Assembly (NCBI GenBank): GCA_027186245.1
Contig: CP114481.1
Span: forward strand, 32,147,501 to 32,211,500
Length of the DNA: 64,000 nucleotides
Direction: 5' to 3'
Source of the DNA: Coriaria nepalensis
Lineage: Eukaryota > Streptophyta > Magnoliopsida > Cucurbitales > Coriariaceae
The translations under genes were made by a program, and so were the position numbers. Shown in pieces: positions 9,937 through 24,274 of the stretch. The notes beneath the pieces are model-generated. The model was not told the DNA's origin. It ran no database searches and saw only the letters and a list, made by a program, of their open reading frames with translations. Numbering within the stretch: position 1 is the first letter of the stretch; each line of letters starts with the position of its first letter.

Positions 9937-12347
9937 TGCAAGGAAAGTGTGCATTCGTTTAAAATTAAAATCAATTCAATGAGTCATTTCAAGTCAATAA
10001 CTTATTTCATAGCAAGTCGAACGTATTCTAGTTTTGCACTACAGACACAACTTTTGTGCATAACTTCCAAATGATCATTGCAAGGAAAGTGTGCATTCGT
10101 TTAACCTTAAAATCATTTCAATGAGTCATTTCAAGTCAATAACTTATTTCGAAGCAATTCGAACGAATTCTAGTTTTGCACGACAAAGACAACTTTTGTG
10201 CATAACTTCCAAATGATCATTGCAAGGAAAGTGTGCCTTCGTTTAAAATTAAAATCAATTCAATGAGTCATTTCAAGTCAATAACTTATTTCATAGCAAG
10301 TCGAACGTATTCTAGTTTTGCACTACAAACACAACTTTTGTGCATAACTTCCAAATGATCATTGCAAGGAAAGTGTGCATTCGTTTAACCTTAAAATAAT
10401 TTCAATGAGTCATTTCAAGTCAATAACTTATTTCATAGCAAGTCGAACGTATTCTAGTTTTGCACTACAGACACAACTTTTGTGCATAACTTGCAAATGA
10501 TCATTGCAAGGAAAGTGTGCATTCGTTGAAAATTAAAATCATTTCAATGAGTCCTTTCAAGTCAATAACTTATTTTGAAGCAATTCGAACGAATTCTAGT
10601 TTTGCACTACAGAGACAACTTTTGTGCATAACTTGCAAATGATCATTGCAAGGAAAGTGTGCATTCGTTTAAAATTAAAATCAATTCAATGAGTCATTTC
10701 AAGGCAATAACTTACTTCAAAGCAAGTCGAACGTATTCTAGTTTTGCACTACAGACACAACTTTTGTGCATAACTTGCAAATGATCATTGCAAGGAAAGT
10801 GTGCATTCGTTTAACCTTAAAATAATTTCAATGAGTCATTTCAAGTCAATAACTTATTTCATAGCAAGTCGAACGTATTCTAGGTTTGCACTACAGACAC
10901 AACTTTTGTGCATAACTTGCAAATGATCATTGCAGGGAAAGTGTGCATTCGTTTAACCCTAAAATAATTTCAATGAGTCATTTCAAGTCAATAACTTATT
11001 TCATAGCAAGTCGAACGTATTCTAGTTTTGCACTACAGAGACAACTTTTGTGCATAACTTGCAAATGATCATTGCAGGGAAAGTGTGCATTCGTTTAACC
11101 TTAAAATCTTTTCAAAGAGTCATTTCAAGTCAATAACTTACTTCAAAGCAAGTCGATCGAATTCTAGTTTTGCACTACAAACATAACTTTTGTGCATAAC
11201 TTGCAAATGATCATTGCAAGGAAAGTATGCATTCGTTTAACCTTAAAATAATTTCAATGAGTCATTTCAAGTCAATAACTTATTTCATAGCAAGTCGAAC
11301 GTATTCTAGTTTTGCACTACAGACACAACTTTTGTGCATAACTTGCAAATGATCATTGCAAGGAAAGTGTGCATTCGTTGAAAATTAAAATCATTTCAAT
11401 GAGTCATTTCAAGTCAATAACTTATTTTATAGCAAGTCGAACGTATTCTAGTTTTGCACTACAGAGACAACTTTTGTGCATAACTTGCAAATGATCATTG
11501 CAAGGAAAGTGTGCATTCGTTTAAAATTAAAATCATTTCAATGAGTCATTTCAAGTCAATAACTTATTTCATAGCAAGTCGAACGTATTCTAGGTTTGCA
11601 CTACAGACACAACTTTTGTGCATAACTCGCAAATGATCATTGCAGGGAAAGTGTGCATTCGTTTAACCTTAAAATCTTTTCAAAGAGTCATTTCAAGTCA
11701 ATAACTTATTTCGAAGCAATTCGAACGAATTCTAGTTTTGCACTACAGAGAAAACTTTTGTGCATAACTTGCAAATGATCATTGCAAGGAAAGTGTGCAT
11801 TCGTTTAAAATTAAAATCATTTCAATGAGTCCTTTCAAGTCAATAACTTATTTCGAAGAAAGTCGAACGAATTCTAGTTTTGCACTATAGACATAACTTT
11901 TGTGCATAACTTGCAAATGATCATTGCAAGGAAAGTGTGCATTCGTTTAACCTTAAAATCATTTCAATGAGTCATTTCAAGTCAATAACTTATTTCAAAG
12001 CAATTCGAACGAATTCTAGTTTTGCACTACAGACACAACTTTTGTGCATAACTTGCAAATGATCATTGCAAGGAAAGCGTGCATTCGTTTAACTTTAAAA
12101 TCATTTCAATGAGTCATTTCAAGTCAATAACCTATTTCAAAGCAATTCGAACGAATTCTAGTTTTGCACTACAGAGACAACTTTTGTGCATAACTTGCAA
12201 ATGATCATTGCAAGGAAAGTGTGCATTAGTTTAAAATTAAAATCATTTCAACGAGTCCTTTCAAGTCAATAACTTGTTTCGAAGCAAGTCGATCGAATTC
12301 TAGTTTTGCACCACAAACATAACTTTGGTGGATAACTTACAAATGAT

Positions 12348-12488
12348 CATTGCAAGGAAAGTGTGCATTCGTTTAACCTTAAAATCATTTCAATGAGTCA
12401 TTTCAAGTCAATAACTTATTTCAAAGCAATTCGAACGAATTTTAGTTTTGCACGACAAAGACAACTTTTTGCATAACTTCCAAATGAT
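12348..12488 (+). repeat. 141-bp monomer
   Basis: One base is missing in ACAACTTTTTGCATAAC (around 12463-12476) where other monomers have ACAACTTTTGTGCATAAC. The monomer also carries GAATTTTAG, which removes the EcoRI site, and CACGACAAAGAC. It lies inside a four-monomer tandem duplication: the GTGCATTAG monomers at 12221 and 12788 are 567 bp apart. Confidence 0.85.
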
Positions 12489-15150
12489 CATTGCAAGGAA
12501 AGTGTGCATTCGTTTAACCTTAAAATCATTTCAATGAGTCATTTCAAGTCAATAACTTATTTCAAAGCAATTCGAACGAATTCTAGTTTTGCACTACAGA
12601 CACAACTTTTGTGCATAACTTGCAAATGATCATTGCAAGGAAAGTGTGCATTCGTTTAACTTTAAAATCATTTCAATGAGTCATTTCAAGTCAATAACCT
12701 ATTTCAAAGCAATTCGAACGAATTCTAGTTTTGCACTACAGAGACAACTTTTGTGCATAACTTGCAAATGATCATTGCAAGGAAAGTGTGCATTAGTTTA
12801 AAATTAAAATCATTTCAACGAGTCCTTTCAAGTCAATAACTTGTTTCGAAGCAAGTCGATCGAATTCTAGTTTTGCACCACAAACATAACTTTGGTGGAT
12901 AACTTACAAATGATCATTGCAAGGAAAGTGTGCATTCGTTTAACCTTAAAATAATTTCAATGAGTCAGTTCAAGTCAATAACTTGTTTCATAGCAAGCCG
13001 AACGTATTCTAGTTTTGCACTACAGACACAACTTTTGTGCATAACTTGCAAATGATCATTGCAAGGAAAGTGTGCATTCGCTTATCCTTAAAATCATTTC
13101 AATGAGTCATTTCAAGTCAATAACTTATTTCAAAGCAATTGGAACGAATTCTAGTTTTGCACTACAGAGACAACTTTTGTGCATAACTTGCAAATGATCA
13201 TTGCAAGGAAAGTGTGCATTCGTTTAAAATTAAAATTATTTCAATGAGTCCTCTCAAGTCAATAACTTATTTCGAAGCAATTCGAACGAATTCTAGTTTT
13301 GCACTACAGAGACAACTTTTGTGCATAACTTGCAAATGATCATTGCAAGGAAAGTGTGCATTCGTTTAAAATTAAAATCAATTCAATGAGTCATTTCAAG
13401 TCAATAACTTACTTCAAAGCAAGTCGAACGTATTCTAGTTTTGCACTACAGAGACAACTTTTGTGCATAACTTGCAAATGATCATTGCAAGGAAAGTGTG
13501 CATTCGTTTAACCTTCAAATCATTTCAATGAGTCATTTCAAGTCAATAACTTATTTCAAAGCAATTCGAACGAATTCTAGTTTTGCACTACAGAGACAAC
13601 TTTTGTGCATAACTTGCAAATGATCATTGCAAGGAAAGTGTGCATTCGTTTAAAATTAAAATCATTTCAATGAGTCCTTTCAAGTCAATAACTTATTTCG
13701 AAGAAAGTCGAACGAATTCTAGTTTTGCACTACAGACATAACTTTTGTGCATAACTTGCAAATGATCATTGCAAGGAAAGTGTGCATTCGTTTAACCTTA
13801 AAATCATTTCAATGAGTCATTTCAAGTCAATAACTTATTTCATAGCAAGTCAAACGTATTCTAGTTTTGCACTACAGACACAACTTTTGTGCATAACTTG
13901 CAAATGATCATTGCAAGGAAAGTGTCCATTCGTTTAAAATTAAAATCATTTCAATGAGTCCTTTCAAGTCAATAACTTATTTCGGAGCAAGTCGAACGAA
14001 TTCTAGTTTTGCGCTACAGAGACAACTTTTGTGCATAACTTGCAAATGATCATCGAAAGGAAAGTGTGCATTCGTTTAACCTTAAAATCATTTCAATGAG
14101 TCATTTCAAGTCAATAACTTATTTCAAAGCAATTCGAACGAATTCTAGTTTTGCACTACAGTGACAACTTTTTTGCATAACTTGCAAATGATCATTGCAA
14201 GGAAAGTGTGCATTCGTTGAAAATTAAAATCATTTCAATGAGTCATTTCAAGTCAATAACTTATTTCGAAGCAAGTCGATCGAATTCTAGTTTTGCACTA
14301 CAAACATAACTTTTGTGCATAACTTGCAAATGATCATTGCAAGGAAAGTGTGCATTCGTTTAACCTTAAAATAATTTCAATGAGTCATTTCAAGTCAATA
14401 ACTTATTTCGTAGCAAGTCGAACGTATTCTAGTTTTGCACTACAGACACAACTTTTGTGCATAACTTGCAAATGATCATTGCAAGGAAAGTGTGCATTCG
14501 TTGAAAATTAAAATCATTTCAATGAGTCATTTCAAGTCAATAACTTATTTCATAGCAAGTCGAACGTATTCTAGTTTTGCACTACAGACACAACTTTTGT
14601 GCATAACTTGCAAATGATCATTGTAGGGAAAGTGTGCATTCGTTTAACCTTAAAATCTTTTCAATGAGTCATTTCAAGTCAATAACTTACTTCAAAGCAA
14701 GTCGAACGTATTCTAGTTTTGCACTACAGACACAACTTTTGTGCATAACTTGCAAATGATCATTGCAAGGAAAGTGTGGATTCGTTTAACCTTAAAATCA
14801 TTTCAATGAGTCATTTCAAGTCAATAACCTATTTCAAAGCAATTCGAACGAATTCTAGTTTTGCACTACAGAGACAACTTTTGTGCATAACTTGCAAATG
14901 ATCATTGCAAGGAAAGTGTCCATTCGTTTAAAATTAAAATCATTTCAATGAGTCCTTTCAAGTGAATAACTTATTTCGGAGCAAGTCGAACGAATTCTAG
15001 TTTTGCACTACAGAGACAACTTTTGTGCATAACTTGCAAATGATCAGCGAAAGGAAAGTGTGCATTCGTTTAACCTTAAAATCATTTCAATGAGTCATTT
15101 CAAGTCAATAACTTATTTCAAAGCAATTCGAACGAATTCTAGTTTTGCAC
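12489..15150 (+). repeat. Large duplicated block, copy 1 (about 19 monomers, 2662 bp)
   Basis: It matches 19447-21966 and, in part, 22571-24243. Diagnostic variants in order are: GTGCATTAGTTT with TTTCAACGAGTCC, CACCACAAACATAAC, GTTTCATAGCAAGCCG, CGCTTATCC, CAATTGGAACG, AAAATTATTTC with GTCCTCTC, AACCTTCAAATC, CAAGTCAAACG, GCGCTACAGAG, CATCGAAAGG and TGATCAGCGAAAGG. Confidence 0.9.
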
Positions 15151-15754
15151 TACAGAGACAACTTTTGTGCATAACTTGCAAATGATCATTGCAAGGAAAG
15201 TGTGCATTCGTTTAAAATTAAAATCAATTCAATGAGTCATTTCAAGGCAATAACTTACTTCAAAGCAAGTCGAACGTATTCTAGTTTTGCACTACAGACA
15301 CAACTTTTGTGCATAACTTGCAAATGATCATTGCAAGGAAAGTGTGCATTCGTTTAACCTTAAAATAATTTCAATGAGTCATTTCAAGTCAATAACTTAT
15401 TTCATAGCAAGTCGAACGTATTCTAGGTTTGCACTACAGACACAACTTTTGTGCATAACTTGCAAATGATCATTGCAGGGAAAGTGTGCATTCGTTTAAC
15501 CTTAAAATAATTTCAATGAGTCATTTCAAGTCAATAACTTATTTCATAGCAAGTCGAACGTATTCTAGTTTTGCACTACAGAGACAACTTTTGTGCATAA
15601 CTTGCAAATGATCATTGCAGGGAAAGTGTGCATTCGTTTAACCTTAAAATCTTTTCAAAGAGTCATTTCAAGTCAATAACTTACTTCAAAGCAAGTCGAA
15701 CGTATTCTAGTTTTGCACTACAGACACAACTTTTGTGCATAACTTGCAAATGAT

Positions 15755-17319
15755 CATTGCAAGGAAAGTGTGCCTTCGTTTAAAATTAAAATCAATTCAA
15801 TGAGTCATTTCAAGTCAATAACTTATTTCATAGCAAGTCGAACGTATTCTAGTTTTGCACTACAAACACAACTTTTGTGCATAACTTCCAAATGATCATT
15901 GCAAGGAAAGTGTGCATTCGTTTAACCTTAAAATAATTTCAATGAGTCATTTCAAGTCAATAACTTATTTCATAGCAAGTCGAACGTATTCTAGTTTTGC
16001 ACTACAAACACAACTTTTGTGCATAACTTGCAAATGATCATTGCAAGGAAAGTGTGCATTCGTTGAAAATTAAAATCATTTCAATGAGTCATTTCAAGTC
16101 AATAACTTATTTCATAGCAAGTCGAACGTATTCTAGTTTTGCACCACAGAGACAACTTTTATGCATAACTTGCAAATGATCATTGCAAGGAAAGTGTGCA
16201 TTCGTTTAAAATTAAAATCAATTCAATGAGTCATTTCAAGTCAATAACTTATTTCATAGCAAGTCGAACGTATTCTAGTTTTGCACTACAGACACAACTT
16301 TTGTGCATAACTTGCAAATGATCATTGCAAGGAAAGTGTGCATTCGTTGAAAATTAAAATCATTTCAATGAGTCATTTCAAGTCAATAACTTATTTCATA
16401 GCAAGTCGAACGTATTCTAGTTTTGCACTACAGAGACAACTTTTGTGCATAACTTGCAAATGATCATTGCAAGGAAAGTGTGCCTTCGTTTAAAATTAAA
16501 ATCAATTCAATGAGTCATTTCAAGTCAATAACTTATTTCATAGCAAGTCGAACGTATTCTAGTTTTGCACTACAAACACAACTTTTGTGCATAACTTCCA
16601 AATGATCATTGCAAGGAAAGTGTGCATTCGTTTAACCTTAAAATCTTTTCAATGAGTCATTTCAAGTCAATAACTTACTTCAAAGCAAGTCGAACGTATT
16701 CTAGTTTTGCACTACGGACACAACTTTTGTGCATAACTTGCAAATGATCATTGCAAGGAAAGTGTGCATTCGTTTAACAATAAAATAATTTCAATGAGTC
16801 ATTTCAAGTCAATAACTTATTTCATAGCAAGTCGAACGTATTCTAGTTTTGCACAACAGACACAACTTTTGTGCATAACTTGCAAATGATCATTGCAAGG
16901 AAAGTGTGCATTCGTTTAAAATTAAAATCAATTCAATGAGTCATTTCAAGTCAATAACTTATTTCATAGCAAGTCGAACGTATTCTAGTTTTGCACTACA
17001 GACACAACTTTTGTGCATAACTTCCAAATGATCATTGCAAGGAAAGTGTGCATTCGTTTAACCTTAAAATCATTTCAATGAGTCATTTCAAGTCAATAAC
17101 TTATTTCAAAGCAATTCGAACGAATTCTAGTTTTGCACGACAAAGACAACTTTTGTGCATAACTTCCAAATGATCATTGCAAGGAAAGTGTGCATTCGTT
17201 TAAAATTAAAATCATTTCAATGAGTCCTTTCAAGTCAATAACTTATTTTGAAGAAAGTCGAACGAATTCTAGTTTTGCACTACAGACACAACTTTTGTGC
17301 ATAACTTGCAAATGATCAT
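15755..17319 (+). repeat. 11-monomer duplicated block, copy 2
   Basis: It matches 8372-9936. The upstream monomers (about 15187-15754) instead match 6532-7090 and 10650-11130 (TTTCAAGGCAATAACTTAC marker at 6581, 10699 and 15242). This copy therefore joins blocks that lie apart in the 6-11 kb region. The match ends where CATTGC is replaced by CATCGAAAGG at 17317. Confidence 0.85.
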
Positions 17320-17957
17320 CGAAAGGAAAGTGTGCATTCGTTTAACCTTAAAATCATTTCAATGAGTCATTTCAAGTCAATAACTTATTTCAAAGCAATT
17401 CGAACGAATTCTAATTTTGCACTACAGTGACAACTTTTGTGCATAACTTGCAAATGATCATTGCAAGGAAAGTGTGCATTCGTTGAAAATTAAAATCATT
17501 TCAATGAGTCATTTCAAGTCAATAACTTATTTCGAAGCAAGTCGATCGAATTCTAGTTTTGCACTACAAACATAACTTTTGTGCATAACTTGCAAATGAT
17601 CATTGCAAGGAAAGTGTGCATTCGTTTAACCTTAAAATAATTTCAATGAGTCATTTCAAGTCAATAACTTATTTCATAGCAAGTCGAACGTATTCTAGTT
17701 TTGCACTACAGACACAACTTTTGTGCATAACTTCCAAATGATCATTGCAAGGAAAGTGTGCATTCGTTTAACCTTAAAATCATTTCAATGAGTCATTTCA
17801 AGTCAATAACTTATTTCAAAGCAATTCGAACGAATTCTAGTTTTGCACGACAAAGACAACTTTTGTGCATAACTTCCAAATGATCATTGCAAGGAAAGTG
17901 TGCATTCGTTTAAAATTAAAATCATTTCAATGAGTCCTTTCAAGTCAATAACTTATT
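17317..17957 (+). repeat. 7-monomer (994-bp) offset block, copy 1
   Basis: It matches 18311-18951. Markers are CATCGAAAGG at the start, CTAATTTTGCACTACAGTGA (17411 and 18405), GTCGATCG and CACGACAAAGAC. The two segments are 994 bp apart, seven monomers. Confidence 0.85.
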
Positions 17958-18310
17958 TCGGAGCAAGTCGAACGAATTCTAGTTTTGCACTACAGACATA
18001 ACTTTTGTGCATAACTTGCAAATGATCATTGCAAGGAAAGTGTGCATTCGTTTAACCTTAAAATCATTTCATTGAGTCATTTCAAGTCAATAACTAATTT
18101 CATAGCAAGTCAAACGTATTCTAGTTTTGCACTACAGACACAACTTTTGTGCATAACTTGCAAATGATCATTGCAAGGAAAGTGTCCATTCGTTTAAAAT
18201 TAAAATCATTTCAATGAGTCCTTTCAAGTCAATAACTTATTTCGGAGCAAGTCGAACGAATTCTAGTTTTGCGCTACAGAGACAACTTTTGTGCATAACT
18301 TGCAAATGAT

Positions 18311-18951
18311 CATCGAAAGGAAAGTGTGCATTCGTTTAACCTTAAAATCATTTCAATGAGTCATTTCAAGTCAATAACTTATTTCAAAGCAATTCGAACG
18401 AATTCTAATTTTGCACTACAGTGACAACTTTTGTGCATAACTTGCAAATGATCATTGCAAGGAAAGTGTGCATTCGTTGAAAATTAAAATCATTTCAATG
18501 AGTCATTTCAAGTCAATAACTTATTTCGAAGCAAGTCGATCGAATTCTAGTTTTGCACTACAAACATAACTTTTGTGCATAACTTGCAAATGATCATTGC
18601 AAGGAAAGTGTGCATTCGTTTAACCTTAAAATAATTTCAATGAGTCATTTCAAGTCAATAACTTATTTCATAGCAAGTCGAACGTATTCTAGTTTTGCAC
18701 TACAGACACAACTTTTGTGCATAACTTCCAAATGATCATTGCAAGGAAAGTGTGCATTCGTTTAACCTTAAAATCATTTCAATGAGTCATTTCAAGTCAA
18801 TAACTTATTTCAAAGCAATTCGAACGAATTCTAGTTTTGCACGACAAAGACAACTTTTGTGCATAACTTCCAAATGATCATTGCAAGGAAAGTGTGCATT
18901 CGTTTAAAATTAAAATCATTTCAATGAGTCCTTTCAAGTCAATAACTTATT
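18311..18951 (+). repeat. 7-monomer (994-bp) offset block, copy 2
   Basis: It matches 17317-17957. It diverges at about 18952, where this copy has TTATTTTGAAGAAAG and copy 1 has TTATTTCGGAGC. Confidence 0.85.
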
Positions 18952-19446
18952 TTGAAGAAAGTCGAACGAATTCTAGTTTTGCACTACAGACACAACTTTT
19001 GTGCATAACTTGCAAATGATCATTGCAAGGAAAGTGTGCATTCGTTTAACCTTAAAATCATTTCAATGAGTCATTTCAAGTCAATAACTTATTTCAAAGC
19101 AATTCGAACGAATTCTAGTTTTGCACTACAGAGACAACTTTTGTGCATAACTTGCAAATGATCATTGCAAGGAAAGTGTGCATTCGTTTAAAATTAAAAT
19201 CATTTCAATGAGTCCTTTCAAGTCAATAACTTATTTCGAAGCAATCCGAACGAATTCTAGTTTTGCACTACAGAGAAAACTTTTGTGCATAACTTGCAAA
19301 TGATCATTGCAAGGAAAGTGTGCATTCGTTTAAAATTAAAATCATTTCAATGAGTCCTTTCAAGTCAATAACTTATTTCGAAGAAAGTCGAACGAATTCT
19401 AGTTTTGCACTATAGACATAACTTTTGTGCATAACTTGCAAATGAT

Positions 19447-21966
19447 CATTGCAAGGAAAGTGTGCATTCGTTTAACCTTAAAATCATTTCAATGAGTCAT
19501 TTCAAGTCAATAACTTATTTCAAAGCAATTCGAACGAATTCTAGTTTTGCACTACAGACACAACTTTTGTGCATAACTTGCAAATGATCATTGCAAGGAA
19601 AGTGTGCATTCGTTTAACCTTAAAATCATTTCAATGAGTCATTTCAAGTCAATAACCTATTTGAAAGCAATTCGAACGAATTCTAGTTTTGCACTACAGA
19701 GACAACTTTTGTGCATAACTTGCAAATGATCATTGCAAGGAAAGTGTGCATTAGTTTAAAATTAAAATCATTTCAACGAGTCCTTTCAAGTCAATAACTT
19801 GTTTCGAAGCAAGTCGATCGAATTCTAGTTTTGCACCACAAACATAACTTTGGTGGATAACTTACAAATGATCATTGCAAGGAAAGTGTGCATTCGTTTA
19901 ACCTTAAAATAATTTCAATGAGTCAGTTCAAGTCAATAACTTGTTTCATAGCAAGCCGAACGTATTCTAGTTTTGCACTACAGACACAACTTTTGTGCAT
20001 AACTTGCAAATGATCATTGCAAGGAAAGTGTGCATTCGCTTATCCTTAAAATCATTTCAATGAGTCATTTCAAGTCAATAACTTATTTCAAAGCAATTGG
20101 AACGAATTCTAGTTTTGCACTACAGAGACAACTTTTGTGCATAACTTGCAAATGATCATTGCAAGGAAAGTGTGCATTCGTTTAAAATTAAAATTATTTC
20201 AATGAGTCCTCTCAAGTCAATAACTTATTTCGAAGCAATTCGAACGAATTCTAGTTTTGCACTACAGAGACAACTTTTGTGCATAACTTGCAAATGATCA
20301 TTGCAAGGAAAGTGTGCATTCGTTTAAAATTAAAATCAATTCAATGAGTCATTTCAAGTCAATAACTTACTTCAAAGCAAGTCGAACGTATTCTAGTTTT
20401 GCACTACAGAGACAACTTTTGTGCATAACTTGCAAATGATCATTGCAAGGAAAGTGTGCATTCGTTTAAAATTAAAATCATTTCAATGAGTCCTTTCAAG
20501 TCAATAACTTATTTCGAAGAAAGTCGAACGAATTCTAGTTTTGCACTACAGACATAACTTTTGTGCATAACTTGCAAATGATCATTGCAAGGAAAGTGTG
20601 CATTCGTTTAACCTTAAAATCATTTCAATGAGTCATTTCAAGTCAATAACTTATTTCATAGCAAGTCAAACGTATTCTAGTTTTGCACTACAGACACAAC
20701 TTTTGTGCATAACTTGCAAATGATCATTGCAAGGAAAGTGTCCATTCGTTTAAAATTAAAATCATTTCAATGAGTCCTTTCAAGTCAATAACTTATTTCG
20801 GAGCAAGTCGAACGAATTCTAATTTTGCGCTACAGAGACAACTTTTGTGCATAACTTGCAAATGATCATCGAAAGGAAAGTGTGCATTCGTTTAACCTTA
20901 AAATCATTTCAATGAGTCATTTCAAGTCAATAACTTATTTCAAAGCAATTCGAACGAATTCTAGTTTTGCACTACAGTGACAACTTTTTTGCATAACTTG
21001 CAAATGATCATTGCAAGGAAAGTGTGCATTCGTTGAAAATTAAAATCATTTCAATGAGTCATTTCAAGTCAATAACTTATTTCGAAGCAAGTCGATCGAA
21101 TTCTAGTTTTGCACTACAAACATAACTTTTGTGCATAACTTGCAAATGATCATTGCAAGGAAAGTGTGCATTCGTTTAACCTTAAAATAATTTCAATGAG
21201 TCATTTCAAGTCAATAACTTATTTCGTAGCAAGTCGAACGTATTCTAGTTTTGCACTACAGACACAACTTTTGTGCATAACTTGCAAATGATCATTGCAA
21301 GGAAAGTGTGCATTCGTTGAAAATTAAAATCATTTCAATGAGTCATTTCAAGTCAATAACTTATTTCATAGCAAGTCGAACGTATTCTAGTTTTGCACTA
21401 CAGACACAACTTTTGTGCATAACTTGCAAATGATCATTGTAGGGAAAGTGTGCATTCGTTTAACCTTAAAATCTTTTCAATGAGTCATTTCAAGTCAATA
21501 ACTTACTTCAAAGCAAGTCGAACGTATTCTAGTTTTGCACTACAGACACAACTTTTGTGCATAACTTGCAAATGATCATTGCAAGGAAAGTGTGGATTCG
21601 TTTAACCTTAAAATCATTTCAATGAGTCATTTCAAGTCAATAACCTATTTCAAAGCAATTCGAACGAATTCTAGTTTTGCACTACAGAGACAACTTTTGT
21701 GCATAACTTGCAAATGATCATTGCAAGGAAAGTGTCCATTCGTTTAAAATTAAAATCATTTCAATGAGTCCTTTCAAGTGAATAACTTATTTCGGAGCAA
21801 GTCGAACGAATTCTAGTTTTGCACTACAGAGACAACTTTTGTGCATAACTTGCAAATGATCAGCGAAAGGAAAGTGTGCATTCGTTTAACCTTAAAATCA
21901 TTTCAATGAGTCATTTCAAGTCAATAACTTATTTCAAAGCAATTCGAACGAATTCTAGTTTTGCAC
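19447..21966 (+). repeat. Large duplicated block, copy 2, lacking one monomer
   Basis: The offset to copy 1 is 6958 bp (49 monomers) up to about 20440 and 6816 bp (48) after it. The AACCTTCAAATC monomer (13483-13624 in copy 1) is cleanly absent. Substitutions are few, for example AACCTT for AACTTT near 19618 and CCTATTTGAAAG near 19665. Confidence 0.9.
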
Positions 21967-22570
21967 TACAGACACAACTTTTGTGCATAACTTGCAAATG
22001 ATCATTGCAAGGAAAGTGTGCATTCGTTTAAAATTAAAATCATTTCAATGAGTCCTTTCAAGTCATTAACTTATTTCGAAGCAATTCGAACGAATTCTAG
22101 TTTTGCACTACAGAGACAACTTTGGTGCATAACTTGCAAATGATCATTGCAAGGAAAGTGTGCATTCGTTTAAAATTAAAATCATTTCAATGAGTCCTTT
22201 CAAGTCAATAACTTATTTCGAAGCAAGTAGAACGAATTCTAGTTTTCCACTACAGAGACAACTTTTGTGCATAACTTCCAAATGATCATTGCAAGGAAAG
22301 TGTGCATTCGTTTAACCTTAAAATCATTTCAATGAGTCATTTCAAGTCAATAACCTATTTCAAAGCAATTCGAACGAATTCTAGTTTTGCACTACAGAGA
22401 CAACTTTTGTGCATAACTTGCAAATGATCATTGCAAGGAAAGTGTCCATTCGTTTAAAATTAAAATCATTTCAATGAGTCCTTTCAAGTCAATAACTTAT
22501 TTCGAAGAAAGTCGAACGAATTCTAGTTTGGCACTACAGACATAACTTTTGTGCATAACTTGCAAATGAT

Positions 22571-24243
22571 CATTGCAAGGAAAGTATGCATTCGTTTAAC
22601 CTTAAAATCATTTCAATGAGTCATTTCAAGTCAATAACTTATTTCAAAGCAATTCGAACGAATTCTAGTTTTGCACTACAGACACAACTTTTGTGCATAA
22701 CTTGCAAATGATCATTGCAAGGAAAGTGTGCATTCGTTTAACCTTAAAATCATTTCAATGAGTCATTTCAAGTCAATAACCTATTTCAAAGCAATTCGAA
22801 CGAATTCTAGTTTTGCACTACAGAGACAACTTTTGTGCATAACTTGCAAATGATCATTGCAAGGAAAGTGTGCATTAGTTTAAAATTAAAATCATTTCAA
22901 CGAGTCCTTTCAAGTCAATAACTTGTTTCGAAGCAAGTCGATCGAATTCTAGTTTTGCACCACAAACATAACTTTGGTGGATAACTTACAAATGATCATT
23001 GCAAGGAAAGTGTGCATTCGTTTAACCTTAAAATAATTTCAATGAGTCAGTTCAAGTCAATAACTTGTTTCATAGCAAGCCGAACGTATTCTAGTTTTGC
23101 ACTACAGACACAACTTTTGTGCATAACTTGCAAATGATCATTGCAAGGAAAGTGTGCATTCGCTTATCCTTAAAATCATTTCAATGAGTCATTTCAAGTC
23201 AATAACTTATTTCAAAGCAATTGGAACGAATTCTAGTTTTGCACTACAGAGACAACTTTTGTGCATAACTTGCAAATGATCATTGCAAGGAAAGTGTGCA
23301 TTCGTTTAAAATTAAAATTATTTCAATGAGTCCTCTCAAGTCAATAACTTATTTCGAAGCAATTCGAACGAATTCTAGTTTTGCACTACAGAGACAACTT
23401 TTGTGCATAACTTGCAAATGATCATTGCAAGGAAAGTGTGCATTCGTTTAAAACTAAAATCAATTCAATGAGTCATTTCAAGTCAATAACTTACTTCAAA
23501 GCAAGTCGAACGTATTCTAGTTTTGCACTACAGAGACAACTTTTGTGCATAACTTGCAAATGATCATTGCAAGGAAAGTGTGCATTTGTTTAACCTTCAA
23601 ATCATTTCAATGAGTCATTTCAAGTCAATAACTTATTTCAAAGCAATTCGAACGAATTCTAGTTTTGCACTACAGAGACAACTTTTGTGCATAACTTGCA
23701 AATGATCATTGCAAGGAAAGTGTGCATTCGTTTAAAATTAAAATCATTTCAATGAGTCCTTTCAAGTCAATAACTTATTTCGAAGAAAGTCGAACGAATT
23801 CTAGTTTTGCACTACAGACATAACTTTTGTGCATAACTTGCAAATGATCATTGCAAGGAAAGTGTGCATTCGTTTAACCTTAAAATCATTTCAATGAGTC
23901 ATTTCAAGTCAATAACTTATTTCATAGCAGGTCAAACGTATTCTAGTTTTGCACTACAGACACAACTTTTGTGCATAACTTGCAAATGATCATTGCAAGG
24001 AAAGTGTCCATTCGTTTAAAATTAAAATCATTTCAATGAGTCCTTTCAAGTCAATAACTTATTTCGGAGCAAGTCGAACGAATTCTAGTTTTGCGCTACA
24101 GAGACAACTTTTGTGCATAACTTGCAAATGATCATCGAAAGGAAAGTGTGCATTCGTTTAACCTTAAAATCATTTCAATGAGTCATTTCAAGTCAATAAC
24201 TTATTTCAAAGCAATTCGAACGAATTCTAGTTTTGCACTACAG
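22571..24243 (+). repeat. Large duplicated block, copy 3 (about 12 monomers)
   Basis: The offset to copy 1 is 10082 bp (71 monomers). It keeps the AACCTTCAAATC monomer that copy 2 lacks. Private changes include GTATGCA near 22584, CATTTGTTT near 23583 and CATAGCAGGTC near 23926. The match ends at 24243, where copy 1 has CAGTGACAAC and this copy has CAGAGACAAC. Confidence 0.88.
23281..23960 (+). repeat. 7-monomer (994-bp) offset block in 23-25 kb, copy 1
   Basis: It matches 24275-24954 at a 994-bp offset. The order AAAATTATTTC with GTCCTCTC, AATCAATTC, AACCTTCAAATC, GAAGAAAG, CAAACG is kept. Differences include AAACTAAAATC here against AAAATTAAAATC. Confidence 0.82.
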
Positions 24244-24274
24244 AGACAACTTTTGTGCATAACTTGCAAATGAT

